This document shows positions 7,507 to 16,114 of a DNA stretch of 64,000 bases, piece by piece (position 1 is the stretch's first letter; every line of letters begins with the position of its first letter). The DNA is from Parapedobacter deserti (lineage in GTDB: Bacteria > Bacteroidota > Bacteroidia > Sphingobacteriales > Sphingobacteriaceae), in contig NZ_JBHRTA010000004.1 in the NCBI RefSeq assembly GCF_042646065.1, forward strand, positions 167,163 through 231,162. The letters run 5' to 3'. The translations under genes and the position numbers were made by a program. Under the pieces are notes generated by a model. It was not told the origin of the DNA. It worked only from the letters and a program-made list of their open reading frames with translations, and did not search any database.

Positions 7507-7534
7507 TAGGTCAATTTATATACGAATTGACCTA
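7507..7534. promoter_or_regulatory. Perfect inverted repeat: putative Crp/Fnr operator
   Basis: TAGGTCAATT (7507-7516) and AATTGACCTA (7525-7534) are exact reverse complements around an 8-bp spacer. It sits directly upstream of a -7 box (7537-7544), that is over the -33 region. Size and symmetry fit a dimeric Crp/Fnr-family protein, and such a regulator is encoded immediately upstream. Confidence 0.65.
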
Positions 7535-7536
7535 AA

Positions 7537-7544
7537 TACTTTTG
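7537..7544 (+). promoter_or_regulatory. Promoter -7 box (TACTTTTG) of the SDR gene
   Basis: Exact TAnnTTTG match, 19 bp before the ATG at 7564 and 2 bp after the inverted repeat. The operator position would block or replace the -33 contact. Confidence 0.6.
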
Positions 7545-7563
7545 TATCATAAAAATATTCATT

Positions 7564-8304
7564 ATGATACTAAAGAACAATGTAATTCTGATTACCGGAG
7601 GTACTTCGGGATTAGGGTTGGAAATGGCGAAAAGGTTTATAGGGCTAGGCAACCAAGTAATTGTTTGCTCACGAAGCCTTAAAAAGTTGGAAGAAACCAA
7701 AAGATTGCTCCCAAGCGTAGAAACCTACCAATGCGATATTTCCAAAGAAGCGGAGCGAATACAGCTCTACAATCGGATAATGGAGAGTTTCCCAAAACTC
7801 AATGTTTTCATTAACAACTCGGCTATTGTTTACAGAACGGACTTTCTGAATGATGAAAAAAGCTATGAAAAAGCCGTTGACGAAATAAACACCAATCTGA
7901 TTGCTCCTATTCATTTATCCAAATTGTTTTTGAACTACCTATCTGCACAGTCCAACACAACGCTCATCAATATAACAACAGGCTTGGTTTATATTCCGAG
8001 AAGCATTTATCCGTTCTACAATGCCACCAAATCGGCTTTGCACTCGTTTACCCAAACGCTGCGGCACCAGTTGCAAAACAATCAGACAAAGGTTATAGAA
8101 GTCCTTTTCCCAGCCGTAAATACACCTTGGCACGGTGGTACGCCTCCGAAAATTGCAATAAGCCCCGAAAAAGCGATCGACGAAATGATTACAGGACTTA
8201 GCAAAAACAAAACCGAAATCAGAGTTGCAGGTGTAAAAAAGCTATATTTACTATCGAGGTTTTTTCCCAAACTCGCATTTAGGAAAATGAACGCTATAGA
8301 ATGA
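7564..8304 (+). CDS. SDR-family NAD(P)-dependent oxidoreductase (DltE-like)
   Basis: 246 aa classical short-chain dehydrogenase: nucleotide-binding TGGTSGLG at residues ~11-18, NNSA near 84, active-site Tyr-Lys in YPFYNATKSA near 150, with a Thr/Ser-rich segment (LINITTG) before it. The sequence resembles cytoplasmic DltE-like SDRs whose substrate is not known. It is preceded by the putative Crp/Fnr operator and followed by the metal-linked genes; a link to copper stress is positional only. Confidence 0.85.
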   Translation: MILKNNVILITGGTSGLGLEMAKRFIGLGNQVIVCSRSLKKLEETKRLLPSVETYQCDISKEAERIQLYNRIMESFPKLNVFINNSAIVYRTDFLNDEKSYEKAVDEINTNLIAPIHLSKLFLNYLSAQSNTTLINITTGLVYIPRSIYPFYNATKSALHSFTQTLRHQLQNNQTKVIEVLFPAVNTPWHGGTPPKIAISPEKAIDEMITGLSKNKTEIRVAGVKKLYLLSRFFPKLAFRKMNAIE

Positions 8305-8360
8305 TGAAAGCTATGATTTCAACCATACCATAATGGATTGGCAACTAATTTTTCAGCACA

Positions 8361-8570
8361 ATGATTTACGTATTTAAACGTCGGTATTTACAAAGGCAGA
8401 CATGCAGTCATTAAAACCGAATTTGGGCAGGCTTCCGAAAATGCAGTAGAATTTTGACCTTGAAGACTGCGACAAAATTTTAAGGATTGAAACTTCACGA
8501 GAGGTATCAAAAAGTGACAACCAATCCCTTGAAAGATAACGGCTTCGATTGTGAAGTACTGTTATATTAA
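8361..8570 (+). pseudogene. Decayed small HMA-like protein gene
   Basis: Reading ATG 8361 with one base missing near 8378, a TAG in place of a Trp codon (~8448) and a second frameshift near 8537 gives a coherent ~70-aa protein: MIYVFK, TSVFTKADMQSLKPNLGRL, NFDLEDCDKILRIE, then DNGFDCEVL before the TAA at 8570. The pattern WNFDLEDCD...ILRI...GF.CEEL is, from memory, that of small HMA-like proteins found next to metal genes in Bacteroidota. Three lesions make it non-functional. Assignment rests on this pattern alone. Confidence 0.5.
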
Positions 8571-8586
8571 TAATATTGTTCGCTAT

Positions 8587-9039
8587 ATGATTATGCATTG
8601 GTTCACCCCACCTTATCTTTTATTGACGACCGTTATCTTAACGATTATAGGTTCATATTTCTCGCCAAACTTCCCTATTGGAAACAAAGTTTTATTTAAG
8701 TCACTGGGAATAGCAATTTGTTTGCTTGGTGCGGTATTGGTCTTTTCTGCAACCAAACAAATCACAAAAAACGAAACCGAAATCCTCACTTTCAAGGAAC
8801 CGCAAAATTTGATTACTGACGGAGTTTTTGAATGGAGCAGAAACCCGATTTATTTAGGTTTTCTATTAATAGTTATCGGAGTTACGTTGCTATGTAATAA
8901 TTGGATTTGTTTTATTTTTCCGTTGGTGTTTTTTCTGATTTGTAATCTTTGGTATATCCCTTATGAAGAAAATGAATTGAAAAGAAAATTTGACAAAGAG
9001 TACAGAGATTACCAACACAAAACAAGACGGTGGATTTAG
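8587..9039 (+). CDS. Isoprenylcysteine methyltransferase-family (ICMT/PEMT-like) membrane protein
   Basis: About 150 aa from ATG 8587 (8551 and 8593 are other in-frame starts). Four membrane segments are visible. The C-terminal signature of the family is clear: LITDGVFEWSRNPIYLGFL, then IPYEE, then an EYRDYQHKTRRWI end. Bacterial members are SAM-binding membrane methyltransferases with mostly unknown substrates and are frequent in heavy-metal islands. Downstream of the decayed HMA-like gene and upstream of the copper genes. Confidence 0.8.
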   Translation: MIMHWFTPPYLLLTTVILTIIGSYFSPNFPIGNKVLFKSLGIAICLLGAVLVFSATKQITKNETEILTFKEPQNLITDGVFEWSRNPIYLGFLLIVIGVTLLCNNWICFIFPLVFFLICNLWYIPYEENELKRKFDKEYRDYQHKTRRWI

Positions 9040-9139
9040 AACAACTTCCGACAATACCGCATAGGCAACAAATACCGATATTTCGGGGTTTCAACTTCGA
9101 AGTTCGATGTCTTCGTCGAAAATTTTCACACTAACACAC

Positions 9140-9268
9140 ATGTTTTTGGCCTTTTTTGATGAAAGCGGGGTTATATAATATAAACCGGCCTTTGAAAACA
9201 ATTACCGTAAGATTGAAACAGGTATTCTGTATATTGTTGAAGGTGAAATTGAGCGTATTAAATCGTAA
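9140..9268 (+). pseudogene. Remnant open frame with one internal stop
   Basis: A 43-codon frame starts MFLAFFDESGVI, is interrupted by TAA at 9176-9178 and continues YKPAFENNYRKIETGIL...ERIKS to a stop at 9266-9268. The stretch 9040-9314 otherwise holds no gene. I do not recognise the protein; it looks like the tail of a degraded gene and may be chance. Confidence 0.25.
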
Positions 9269-9314
9269 ATTTGTTCGATAGGATCATTCATTACTGATGT
9301 GAGCAAAAATTAGC

Positions 9315-9878
9315 ATGGCAACACTATTTATAAAAAATATGGTCTGCAATCGCTGTATTATGGTGGTGCAAAACGAATTAGACAAACTCGGTTTAACGAT
9401 AAAAAACATCAAACTCGGAGAGATAACACTTGAACAGGAACCCACAGCAGAAAAAAAAATGAAGCTGGAAAATGCTTTGAACCCTTTAGGTTTTGAAGTT
9501 ATCGACGACAAGAAAAGCCGGATGATAGAACGGATAAAAAATGTCATTATTGAGCTGGTACATTATCGGGACGGTGATATTAAAAACAATTTATCGGACG
9601 TATTGAGCGAAAAGCTGCATCACGACTATAACTACCTGTCCAATCTTTTTTCGGAAGTTGAGGGTACTACGATTGAAAAATACTATATCGCTCAAAAGGT
9701 AGAAAAGGTAAAGGAGCTACTGGTATATGACGAATTGTCGTTGAGCGAGATTGCCTACCGGCTGAACTATTCGAGTGTAGCCTACCTAAGTAACCAATTC
9801 AAGAAAGTAACTGGACTCTCGCCGAGCCATTTCAAACAAATCCGTGAGGATAAAAGAAAGCCGCTAGATGAGGTTTAA
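9315..9878 (+). CDS. AraC-family regulator with N-terminal heavy-metal (HMA-like) domain
   Basis: 187 aa. Residues 1-65 have the HMA beta-alpha-beta layout with a CxxC metal site (IKNMVCNRCIMVV) and a late LNPLGFEV strand. Residues ~85-180 are the two-HTH AraC DNA-binding domain (LSEIAYRLNYSSVAYLSNQFKKVTGLSPSHFKQ). The domain combination suggests a one-component sensor that binds Cu(I) or another soft metal and controls the copA gene 121 bp downstream; a half-site pair lies in that gap. Metal binding and target are inferred. Confidence 0.85.
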   Translation: MATLFIKNMVCNRCIMVVQNELDKLGLTIKNIKLGEITLEQEPTAEKKMKLENALNPLGFEVIDDKKSRMIERIKNVIIELVHYRDGDIKNNLSDVLSEKLHHDYNYLSNLFSEVEGTTIEKYYIAQKVEKVKELLVYDELSLSEIAYRLNYSSVAYLSNQFKKVTGLSPSHFKQIREDKRKPLDEV

Positions 9879-9937
9879 TGCTACATCGACTACTTTCAAA
9901 ACTTTTCCGTAAATCTTACAAATCAATTCCATAATAC

Positions 9938-9956
9938 TACAATAGCTTTCATTGTA
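9938..9956. promoter_or_regulatory. Inverted repeat upstream of copA
   Basis: TACAAT (9938-9943) and ATTGTA (9951-9956) are reverse complements around 7 bp, 44 bp before the preferred copA start. A weak -7-like TTGCTTTG follows at about 9971. It is a plausible operator for the HMA-AraC protein, but the arms are short and A/T-rich. Confidence 0.35.
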
Positions 9957-9999
9957 ATAATTGCCAATTTTGCTTTGTAAAATAGCGAACAATCAAGGT

Positions 10000-12417
10000 A
10001 TGGCAACAAATAATAATAAAGAAATCATTTATCTTCCATTAGAGGATGTGGACAGTGAGCACTGTGCCTTGATCGTAGAAAAGGCGCTTGCAAAGGTCAA
10101 AGGCATCGAGAGCCACAAGGTGGAACTGAACAACCACAGAGCCGCCATAACGGTAAAAGACGAAGAAGTTGTTTCCCAAGCGGTTAACGCCGAAAAAAAC
10201 CTCGGCTATGGCGTTACCACCATAAAACGTACGTTCCCCGTTTTAGGAATGACGTGTGCTTCCTGTGCAGGAAGTGCCGAGAGCATTGTCAAATACGAAC
10301 CCGGCGTAGTCAATGCATCGGTAAACTTCGCTACCGGAAACCTTACGGTAGAATACCTGCCTGATATGGTGGACGTATCAAAAATTCAAAAGGCTGTTCG
10401 ATCAGGCGGTTATGATTTATTGATTGAAGACGAAAGCAAACAGCAAGAGACAATCAAAGCCATCCACGAAAAGAAATTCAAACAACTGAAGACCAAAACC
10501 ATCTGCGCAATCATCCTGTCCTTACCTGTTGTAGTGATCGGTATGTTCTTTATGAATATCGCTTATGCCGACCTGATTATGTGGGCATTTTCAACCCCTG
10601 TTGTGTTGTGGTTAGGTAGCGGCTTTTTCATCAATGCGTGGAAACAAGCAAAACACCGTTCCGCCAATATGGATACATTGGTTGCATTGAGTACAGGGAT
10701 TGCTTATGTGTTCAGCGTATTCAATATGCTGTTTGCTGATTTCTGGCATCAGAGAGGACTACACGCCCACGTGTATTTTGAAGCCGCAGCCGTTATTATC
10801 GCATTCATCCTGTTAGGAAAACTGTTGGAAGAGAGCGCCAAAGGCAGTACATCATCAGCCATTAAAAAGCTAATGGGCTTACAACCTAAAACAGTAACCG
10901 TCGTTCAAGCAGACGGAACCGAAAAACAAACCGCTATCGAAGATGTAAACGCAGGTGATGTTATTTTGGTAAAACCCGGAGAGAAGATTGCGGTGGACGG
11001 TATGGTAATATCGGGCAACTCCTATGTCGACGAAAGCATGTTGAGCGGAGAGCCCGTTCCGGTACTTAAAAAAGAAAACGAGAACGTATTTGCAGGAACA
11101 ATCAACCAAAAAGGAAGCTTTCAATTCAAAGCCGTGAAAGTGGGCAAAGAAACGATGCTTGCCCAAATCATCAAAATGGTACAGGACGCACAAGGAAGTA
11201 AAGCACCCGTACAAAAGCTGGTGGATAAGATTGCAGGGATTTTTGTGCCCATCGTTATGGGGATAGCAGTCGTTACTTTTATGCTTTGGTTGATACTCGG
11301 CGGGGAAAGCGGCGTCGTACATGGATTGTTAGCAGCCGTTACGGTATTGGTTATTGCCTGTCCGTGTGCATTAGGGTTGGCTACGCCTACGGCTATAATG
11401 GTCGGTGTAGGTAAAGGTGCGGAACAAGGGGTGTTGATCAAAGATGCCGAGAGTTTGGAATTAGCCAAAAAAGTCAGTGCAATTATCTTAGACAAAACCG
11501 GAACGATTACCGAGGGCAGGCCGCAGGTAACAGGTATCAGGTGGCTTAACAATGACGATGCCACCAAAGACATTCTTTTAAGTATTGAGAAGCAATCTGA
11601 ACACCCCTTGGCAGAAGCCGTAGTAAGACACCTGAACGAAGCGGCGACAACCGCGATATCAAATTTCGACAGCATCACCGGTAAAGGAGCAAAAGCCGTC
11701 CATAATCATGAAGCCTACTACGTTGGCAACAAAAAACTGTTAGCAGAAAATAGCATCCGCATTGCCGAACAATTACAACAGCAGGCCGATGAGTGGGGCA
11801 AACGCTCCAAAACCGTTATCTGGTTTGCTAATAGCAAGGAAGCACTCGCCGTTGTGGCTATTTCCGATAAAATAAAAGAAACATCGGCACAGGCAATCAG
11901 CGCATTGCAGGATATGGGTATCGACCTGTATATGCTTACCGGCGATAACGAAGCCACGGCAAAAGCCATTGCCGAGCAGACAGGCATCAAACATTATAAG
12001 GCCGAAGTATTGCCACAGCACAAAGCTGATTTTGTAAAAGAACTGCAACAGCAAGGCAAAACCGTTGCAATGGTCGGCGATGGTATCAATGACAGTACGG
12101 CCCTTGCCACAGCCGATGTAAGTATCGCGATGGGCAAAGGCTCGGACATCGCCATGGATGTAGCCAAAATGACGGTTATTTCGTCAGATCTTACTAAAAT
12201 TCCGCAGGCAATCAGGCTTTCAAAACAGACCGTAGCTACCATTAGGCAAAACCTGTTTTGGGCGTTTATCTACAACCTTATCGGTATTCCGATTGCCGCA
12301 GGAATTCTTTATCCAATTAACGGCTTTTTACTAAGTCCGATGATTGCAGGTGCTGCAATGGCATTGAGCAGCGTCAGTGTGGTAAGTAATAGTTTACGGC
12401 TGAAGTGGAAAAAGTAA
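10000..12417 (+). CDS. copA: Copper-translocating P1B-type ATPase
   Basis: 805 aa from ATG 10000 (an in-frame ATG at 9961 lies in the likely promoter). Exports Cu(I) across the inner membrane using ATP. Two N-terminal HMA domains: the first (~5-70) lacks the CxxC pair (DVDSEHCALIVEK), the second carries GMTCASC at ~80. The CPC metal-transport motif (CPCALGLATP) is at ~452, the phosphorylated Asp in DKTGTIT at ~497, the SEHPLAEAV His-Pro at ~535 and GDGIND at ~692. The last helix has MALSSVSVVSNSLRL, with the Met and Ser typical of Cu+ ATPases. It is framed by the HMA-AraC regulator and a CopZ-like chaperone. Confidence 0.95.
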   Translation: MATNNNKEIIYLPLEDVDSEHCALIVEKALAKVKGIESHKVELNNHRAAITVKDEEVVSQAVNAEKNLGYGVTTIKRTFPVLGMTCASCAGSAESIVKYEPGVVNASVNFATGNLTVEYLPDMVDVSKIQKAVRSGGYDLLIEDESKQQETIKAIHEKKFKQLKTKTICAIILSLPVVVIGMFFMNIAYADLIMWAFSTPVVLWLGSGFFINAWKQAKHRSANMDTLVALSTGIAYVFSVFNMLFADFWHQRGLHAHVYFEAAAVIIAFILLGKLLEESAKGSTSSAIKKLMGLQPKTVTVVQADGTEKQTAIEDVNAGDVILVKPGEKIAVDGMVISGNSYVDESMLSGEPVPVLKKENENVFAGTINQKGSFQFKAVKVGKETMLAQIIKMVQDAQGSKAPVQKLVDKIAGIFVPIVMGIAVVTFMLWLILGGESGVVHGLLAAVTVLVIACPCALGLATPTAIMVGVGKGAEQGVLIKDAESLELAKKVSAIILDKTGTITEGRPQVTGIRWLNNDDATKDILLSIEKQSEHPLAEAVVRHLNEAATTAISNFDSITGKGAKAVHNHEAYYVGNKKLLAENSIRIAEQLQQQADEWGKRSKTVIWFANSKEALAVVAISDKIKETSAQAISALQDMGIDLYMLTGDNEATAKAIAEQTGIKHYKAEVLPQHKADFVKELQQQGKTVAMVGDGINDSTALATADVSIAMGKGSDIAMDVAKMTVISSDLTKIPQAIRLSKQTVATIRQNLFWAFIYNLIGIPIAAGILYPINGFLLSPMIAGAAMALSSVSVVSNSLRLKWKK

Positions 12418-12552
12418 AACAGTAAATCTCATAAATCAAACAAGAAATTGTACAACAATGAGAAAGTCATCGGTAGCGAATTTTGTAAGAGAAGAATAAA
12501 TCGCAAACAGCATGATTTTCAATGATTATATCACAATTAAAAGTTTATAACG

Positions 12553-12771
12553 ATGGAAACGAAAGAATTGAAATTTAAGACCACCCTCAACTGCGGTGGA
12601 TGTGTATCAAAGGTTCAGTCTGATTTAGATAACGCCGAGGGTATCTGCCATTGGAACGTTGATACGGACAATGCCGACAAAATACTTACTGTAAGTGCTA
12701 AAGGAATTACCGAAGACGAGGTCGTGAACATCATCAAACACAAAGGCTTTAAAGCAGAGCCGATCGTATAA
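12553..12771 (+). CDS. Small HMA-domain copper chaperone (CopZ-like)
   Basis: 72 aa, a single HMA domain with the metal site NCGGCVSKV at residues ~14-22 and the late hydrophobic HKGFKAEP strand. Such proteins carry Cu(I) to CopA. It lies 135 bp after copA; the gap contains a 13-codon frame (12458-12499) but nothing recognisable. Last gene of the A/T-rich island. Confidence 0.85.
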   Translation: METKELKFKTTLNCGGCVSKVQSDLDNAEGICHWNVDTDNADKILTVSAKGITEDEVVNIIKHKGFKAEPIV

Positions 12772-12838
12772 CGCTTGACACAAGACAGTTAATTGGCCGA
12801 TTTCTTAGTATCTTCAATTATTAGCCCTGATTATACAA

Positions 12839-13732
12839 ATGAAAAGAAGAAGTTTTATCAAGTCTGTAACCGCCCTAGGAACAACCTCGATGTTACCCCT
12901 GCCTGGTTTTTCGTTAGTTGAAAAACCCAAGTTTAAACTAGGTCTTCAGCTCTTTACGATCCACGAAGAGATGATGAAAGATGCAATCGCCTCGTTGCGC
13001 GCGGCAAAAGCCATGGGCTATCAGGATTTTGAGATCTTTGGATTTGATGAAAAAAAAGGCACATGCTACGGTTATAAATCTTCCCAATTCGGGAGGATAT
13101 TAGATGATCTCGGGCTTACTGTCTCCAGCGGGCACTTCGGGTTTTCGCCATATCTAGACCAATCCGATGAGGTATTGAAACGGTTTGTAGACCAATGCAT
13201 CAGCGGCGCGCGTGCCCTGAATATGAAATATATTACCTGGCCATGGTTAGCCCCTGATCAACGGTCATTGGATCATTTCAAGCTGTTAGCGAACAAACTC
13301 AATATCATAGGCGAGCAGGTAGCTGCTGCAGGGCTTGGGTTTGCTTACCATAATCATGATTTCGAGTTTATAGATTACAACGGGGAAAACGGTTTTGATA
13401 TTATCCTGAACGAGACAGACCCGGCCCTTGTGAAAATTGAGATGGATATTTATTGGGTCGTGCGTGCATCAAGGTACGCTCCAAGCGAGCTGGTCAGCAG
13501 ACAACCCGGCCGCTACGCATTATGGCATATAAAAGATATGGACAAAACGACAAACGATTATACCGAGCTCGGAAATGGTGCCATCAACTATGCTGAAGTA
13601 CTTCCAGATCCCATCGCGTCCGGACTTGAATTTTTCTATCTGGAACAAGGGGGCAACTATACCCACAGCGCCATGAAAAGTATGGCTGATAGTGCAGCCT
13701 ATTTTAAGAAACATTTGCAGAAATATTTATAG
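12839..13732 (+). CDS. Exported sugar phosphate isomerase/epimerase (xylose isomerase-like TIM barrel)
   Basis: 297 aa. The N-terminus MKRRSFIKSVTALGTTS is a twin-arginine-like signal, so the protein is probably exported. From ~33 on it has the AP endonuclease 2/xylose isomerase-like barrel: KFKLGLQLFTIHEE, YQDFEIFG, YHNHDFEF near 170, KIEMDIYWV near 200, and ALWHIKDMD. His, Glu and Asp at these places form the usual metal site. In Bacteroidota such proteins often accompany secreted Gfo/Idh/MocA enzymes, and one follows here. Substrate unknown. Confidence 0.85.
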   Translation: MKRRSFIKSVTALGTTSMLPLPGFSLVEKPKFKLGLQLFTIHEEMMKDAIASLRAAKAMGYQDFEIFGFDEKKGTCYGYKSSQFGRILDDLGLTVSSGHFGFSPYLDQSDEVLKRFVDQCISGARALNMKYITWPWLAPDQRSLDHFKLLANKLNIIGEQVAAAGLGFAYHNHDFEFIDYNGENGFDIILNETDPALVKIEMDIYWVVRASRYAPSELVSRQPGRYALWHIKDMDKTTNDYTELGNGAINYAEVLPDPIASGLEFFYLEQGGNYTHSAMKSMADSAAYFKKHLQKYL

Positions 13733-13882
13733 TGTCACCTCCTCGCCAAGATCGGGACCAAAATTAAATGCCCTTGGGCTACCTGCCAATAGGCGATATT
13801 TTATATGTTTGCAACAAGGCAAAAGACAAAACTATCCAGCGGTAGTTTTGTTAACTGAAAAGTACAAACCAAGACAAGTATT

Positions 13883-15010
13883 ATGACCACAAATTCACGT
13901 CGCGATTTTCTGCAAAAATTAGCTGCCTCGGCCATCACCCTACCATTCCTGTCTTCGCAGGCTGCATTCGGCAAGGCAACGCCCTTAGCGCAACATAGTC
14001 AAGGGCCAGTGTTACGGGTTGCGCTCATGGGCCTTGGTGGTTATGCCTCCCGGGTTGCTGAGGCCATGCAGTCATGCGAGCGTGCTAAAATAACCGGCCT
14101 TATCAGCGGCACACCGGGCAAGCTGGAAAAGTGGGGAGCTAAGTATGATGTTCCTGAAAAGAGTCGCTACAACTACACTAATTTTGATGAAATCCGCGAC
14201 AATCCAACGATTGACGCGGTCTATATCATCACTCCTAACGCCCTTCATCACGATCAGGCCATACGCGTAGCCAAAGCCGGGAAACACGTGATCTGCGAGA
14301 AACCAATGGCCGTGAATGCAAAGGAAGGGCAGGAAATGGTGGATGCATGTGCAGCCGCAGGCGTAAAACTGCTGGTTGGCTACCGTATGCATTTCGAGCC
14401 CAACACCTTGGAAGTGGTACGCATGCGCCAATCGGGCGAGTTAGGTAAAATACTTTTTTTCCAGGGGTTGTCGGGCTTTCGCATCGGAGACCCCAACCAA
14501 TGGCGGCTTGACAAGGATTTGGCGGGCGGCGGTGCCTTGATGGACATTGGCATCTACGCGGTTAATGGGGCCCGTTACATGGTCGGTGAAGAACCTGTTT
14601 GGGTCACCGCCCAAGAGAGCAAAACAGATCCCGCCAAATTTAAGGATGGGGTGGATGAAACCATCCAATTCCAGTTGGGTTTCCCGAGCGGCGCGGTGGC
14701 TTCTTGCCTCTCTACCTATAACATGAATTACCTGGACCGCTTTTTCCTTAATGGCGAAAAGGGCTTTGCTGAGCTGCAACCTGCTACCGGGTATGGCCCC
14801 ATAAAGGGGCGGACAAACAAGGGGGAGCTTACGCAGCCTCATGTCGTTCATCAAACCGTGCAAATGGACGAAATGGCCGGAATCATCCTCGACGGCAATA
14901 AGCCGATCGTGCCGGTAGATGGCTTGGAGGGCTTAAAGGACCTGAAAATACTTGACGCCATATATCAAGCCTGTTCAACTGGCAACAAACAGGAATTGAA
15001 GCTGGTCTAG
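13883..15010 (+). CDS. Exported Gfo/Idh/MocA-family oxidoreductase (GFOR-like)
   Basis: 375 aa. The twin-arginine signal SRRDFLQKLAAS marks export in folded, cofactor-loaded form. The Rossmann fold starts at ~46 (ALMGLGGYASRVAEAM), the conserved EKPMAVN lies near 138, and the C-terminal beta-sheet domain has GGGALMDIGIYAVNGARYM near 215, as in glucose-fructose oxidoreductases. It probably oxidises or isomerises a sugar with tightly bound NADP. It may work with the exported TIM-barrel isomerase 150 bp upstream in a periplasmic sugar modification. Confidence 0.88.
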   Translation: MTTNSRRDFLQKLAASAITLPFLSSQAAFGKATPLAQHSQGPVLRVALMGLGGYASRVAEAMQSCERAKITGLISGTPGKLEKWGAKYDVPEKSRYNYTNFDEIRDNPTIDAVYIITPNALHHDQAIRVAKAGKHVICEKPMAVNAKEGQEMVDACAAAGVKLLVGYRMHFEPNTLEVVRMRQSGELGKILFFQGLSGFRIGDPNQWRLDKDLAGGGALMDIGIYAVNGARYMVGEEPVWVTAQESKTDPAKFKDGVDETIQFQLGFPSGAVASCLSTYNMNYLDRFFLNGEKGFAELQPATGYGPIKGRTNKGELTQPHVVHQTVQMDEMAGIILDGNKPIVPVDGLEGLKDLKILDAIYQACSTGNKQELKLV

Positions 15011-15027
15011 TGCTGGCATCAGGAATG

Positions 15028-16083
15028 TCAGTGTTCCTCTTTGAAGAAGAGTTTATAGAAATTTAAACCTTTCTCCTCGTCATAGCCTTTTTCTATGTAC
15101 TCCCGTTTTCCGTGTACATAGATATGAAAGTTTTTATCCAATTTTAAAACGCTCTTATAGGTAGCCTGCGCTTTTTTTACAGCCTGGCTCGATATATCGA
15201 AATGACTCCCCAAGGGCGATTCATATTCCTCCTCGAACTGCTGCCGGTATGTATTGAATAGGCTGGCCGCTTGAGGATTGCCCAATACCTCCTCTTCAAA
15301 TTCGTCCTGCTTAAAAGCCTCTTTGTCCTTAAAATAATCCATAGACCGATTAAGCAAATCGATTTTATCCGCCTTTTCCAAGTTGAACGTTTCATCCAAC
15401 CCCTCATTCACGAATTGCCGATAGACTTTAAGAAAATTACCGGTCTTGTTGAACGCATCATTACGCAATCGTACACCAAGGAAATCATCTTTCCAATAAG
15501 CAGCTTCCTGTTGGCGGTTCGTCTGGTCAATGACCAATACCTTGTACCCCTCCTCAGGTTCTGAATTGATGATCAGGCACCCTTTGTCCAGTTTATTGAT
15601 GTTTATCGCCTCCTGTTCATAACCAAGGTCGAATGCACCCTGTACCGGAGATACTTTCAGGTAGGCTTCCTTGTTTTCTGATTTGAATACCCCTACGGCT
15701 TCATGTACCTCCCCTTCCAGTTGCACGTCACGGAGGTGTACCACATAAAGTTCGCCGCCTTTGATATTGGGATGGTTTGACGCCTCAAATAAATGTTTGC
15801 AGACCTGCACACCCAACTCGTGAAAGCTCAATTCGCCACCGAAGAAAGCTTGGGAGAAATGATAGATCTCATTCAGCGCAGTGGTGCCGCTGGAATGGAA
15901 TAAGCGGTAGACTTCATTTACTTTTCCGAATGGGCTAAGGAAATAATGCATCAGCAATTTTGCCAGCAATTCATCCTGCAAAACCACCGGCTTATCACTA
16001 AGCACATAAAACTCGTCCTGGCACTTATTGCCCACTCGATGAATAGCCAACTGCTCAATAGTGGCGTCTGTATGGTAAAACAT
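15028..16083 (-). CDS. Nucleoid-associated protein (NdpA/YejK family)
   Basis: 351 aa. Matches the 37-kDa nucleoid-associated family in length and in the N-terminal pattern (ATIEQLAIHRVGNK, then LLAKLLMHYFLSPF). The C-terminal half has DFLGVRLRNDAFNKT and FDISSQAVKKA, and the protein is charged throughout. In E. coli YejK is nucleoid-bound without a defined activity. Convergent to the oxidoreductase gene and followed upstream by a divergent pair. Confidence 0.82.
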   Translation of the reverse strand: MFYHTDATIEQLAIHRVGNKCQDEFYVLSDKPVVLQDELLAKLLMHYFLSPFGKVNEVYRLFHSSGTTALNEIYHFSQAFFGGELSFHELGVQVCKHLFEASNHPNIKGGELYVVHLRDVQLEGEVHEAVGVFKSENKEAYLKVSPVQGAFDLGYEQEAININKLDKGCLIINSEPEEGYKVLVIDQTNRQQEAAYWKDDFLGVRLRNDAFNKTGNFLKVYRQFVNEGLDETFNLEKADKIDLLNRSMDYFKDKEAFKQDEFEEEVLGNPQAASLFNTYRQQFEEEYESPLGSHFDISSQAVKKAQATYKSVLKLDKNFHIYVHGKREYIEKGYDEEKGLNFYKLFFKEEH

Positions 16084-16114
16084 GGTCGGTTATGACAATT
16101 ATCAATTATATATT

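Noticed and set aside
13739..13882. 64-aa frame between the isomerase and oxidoreductase genes
   Set aside because: It overlaps the end of the isomerase and has no protein-like composition or promoter.
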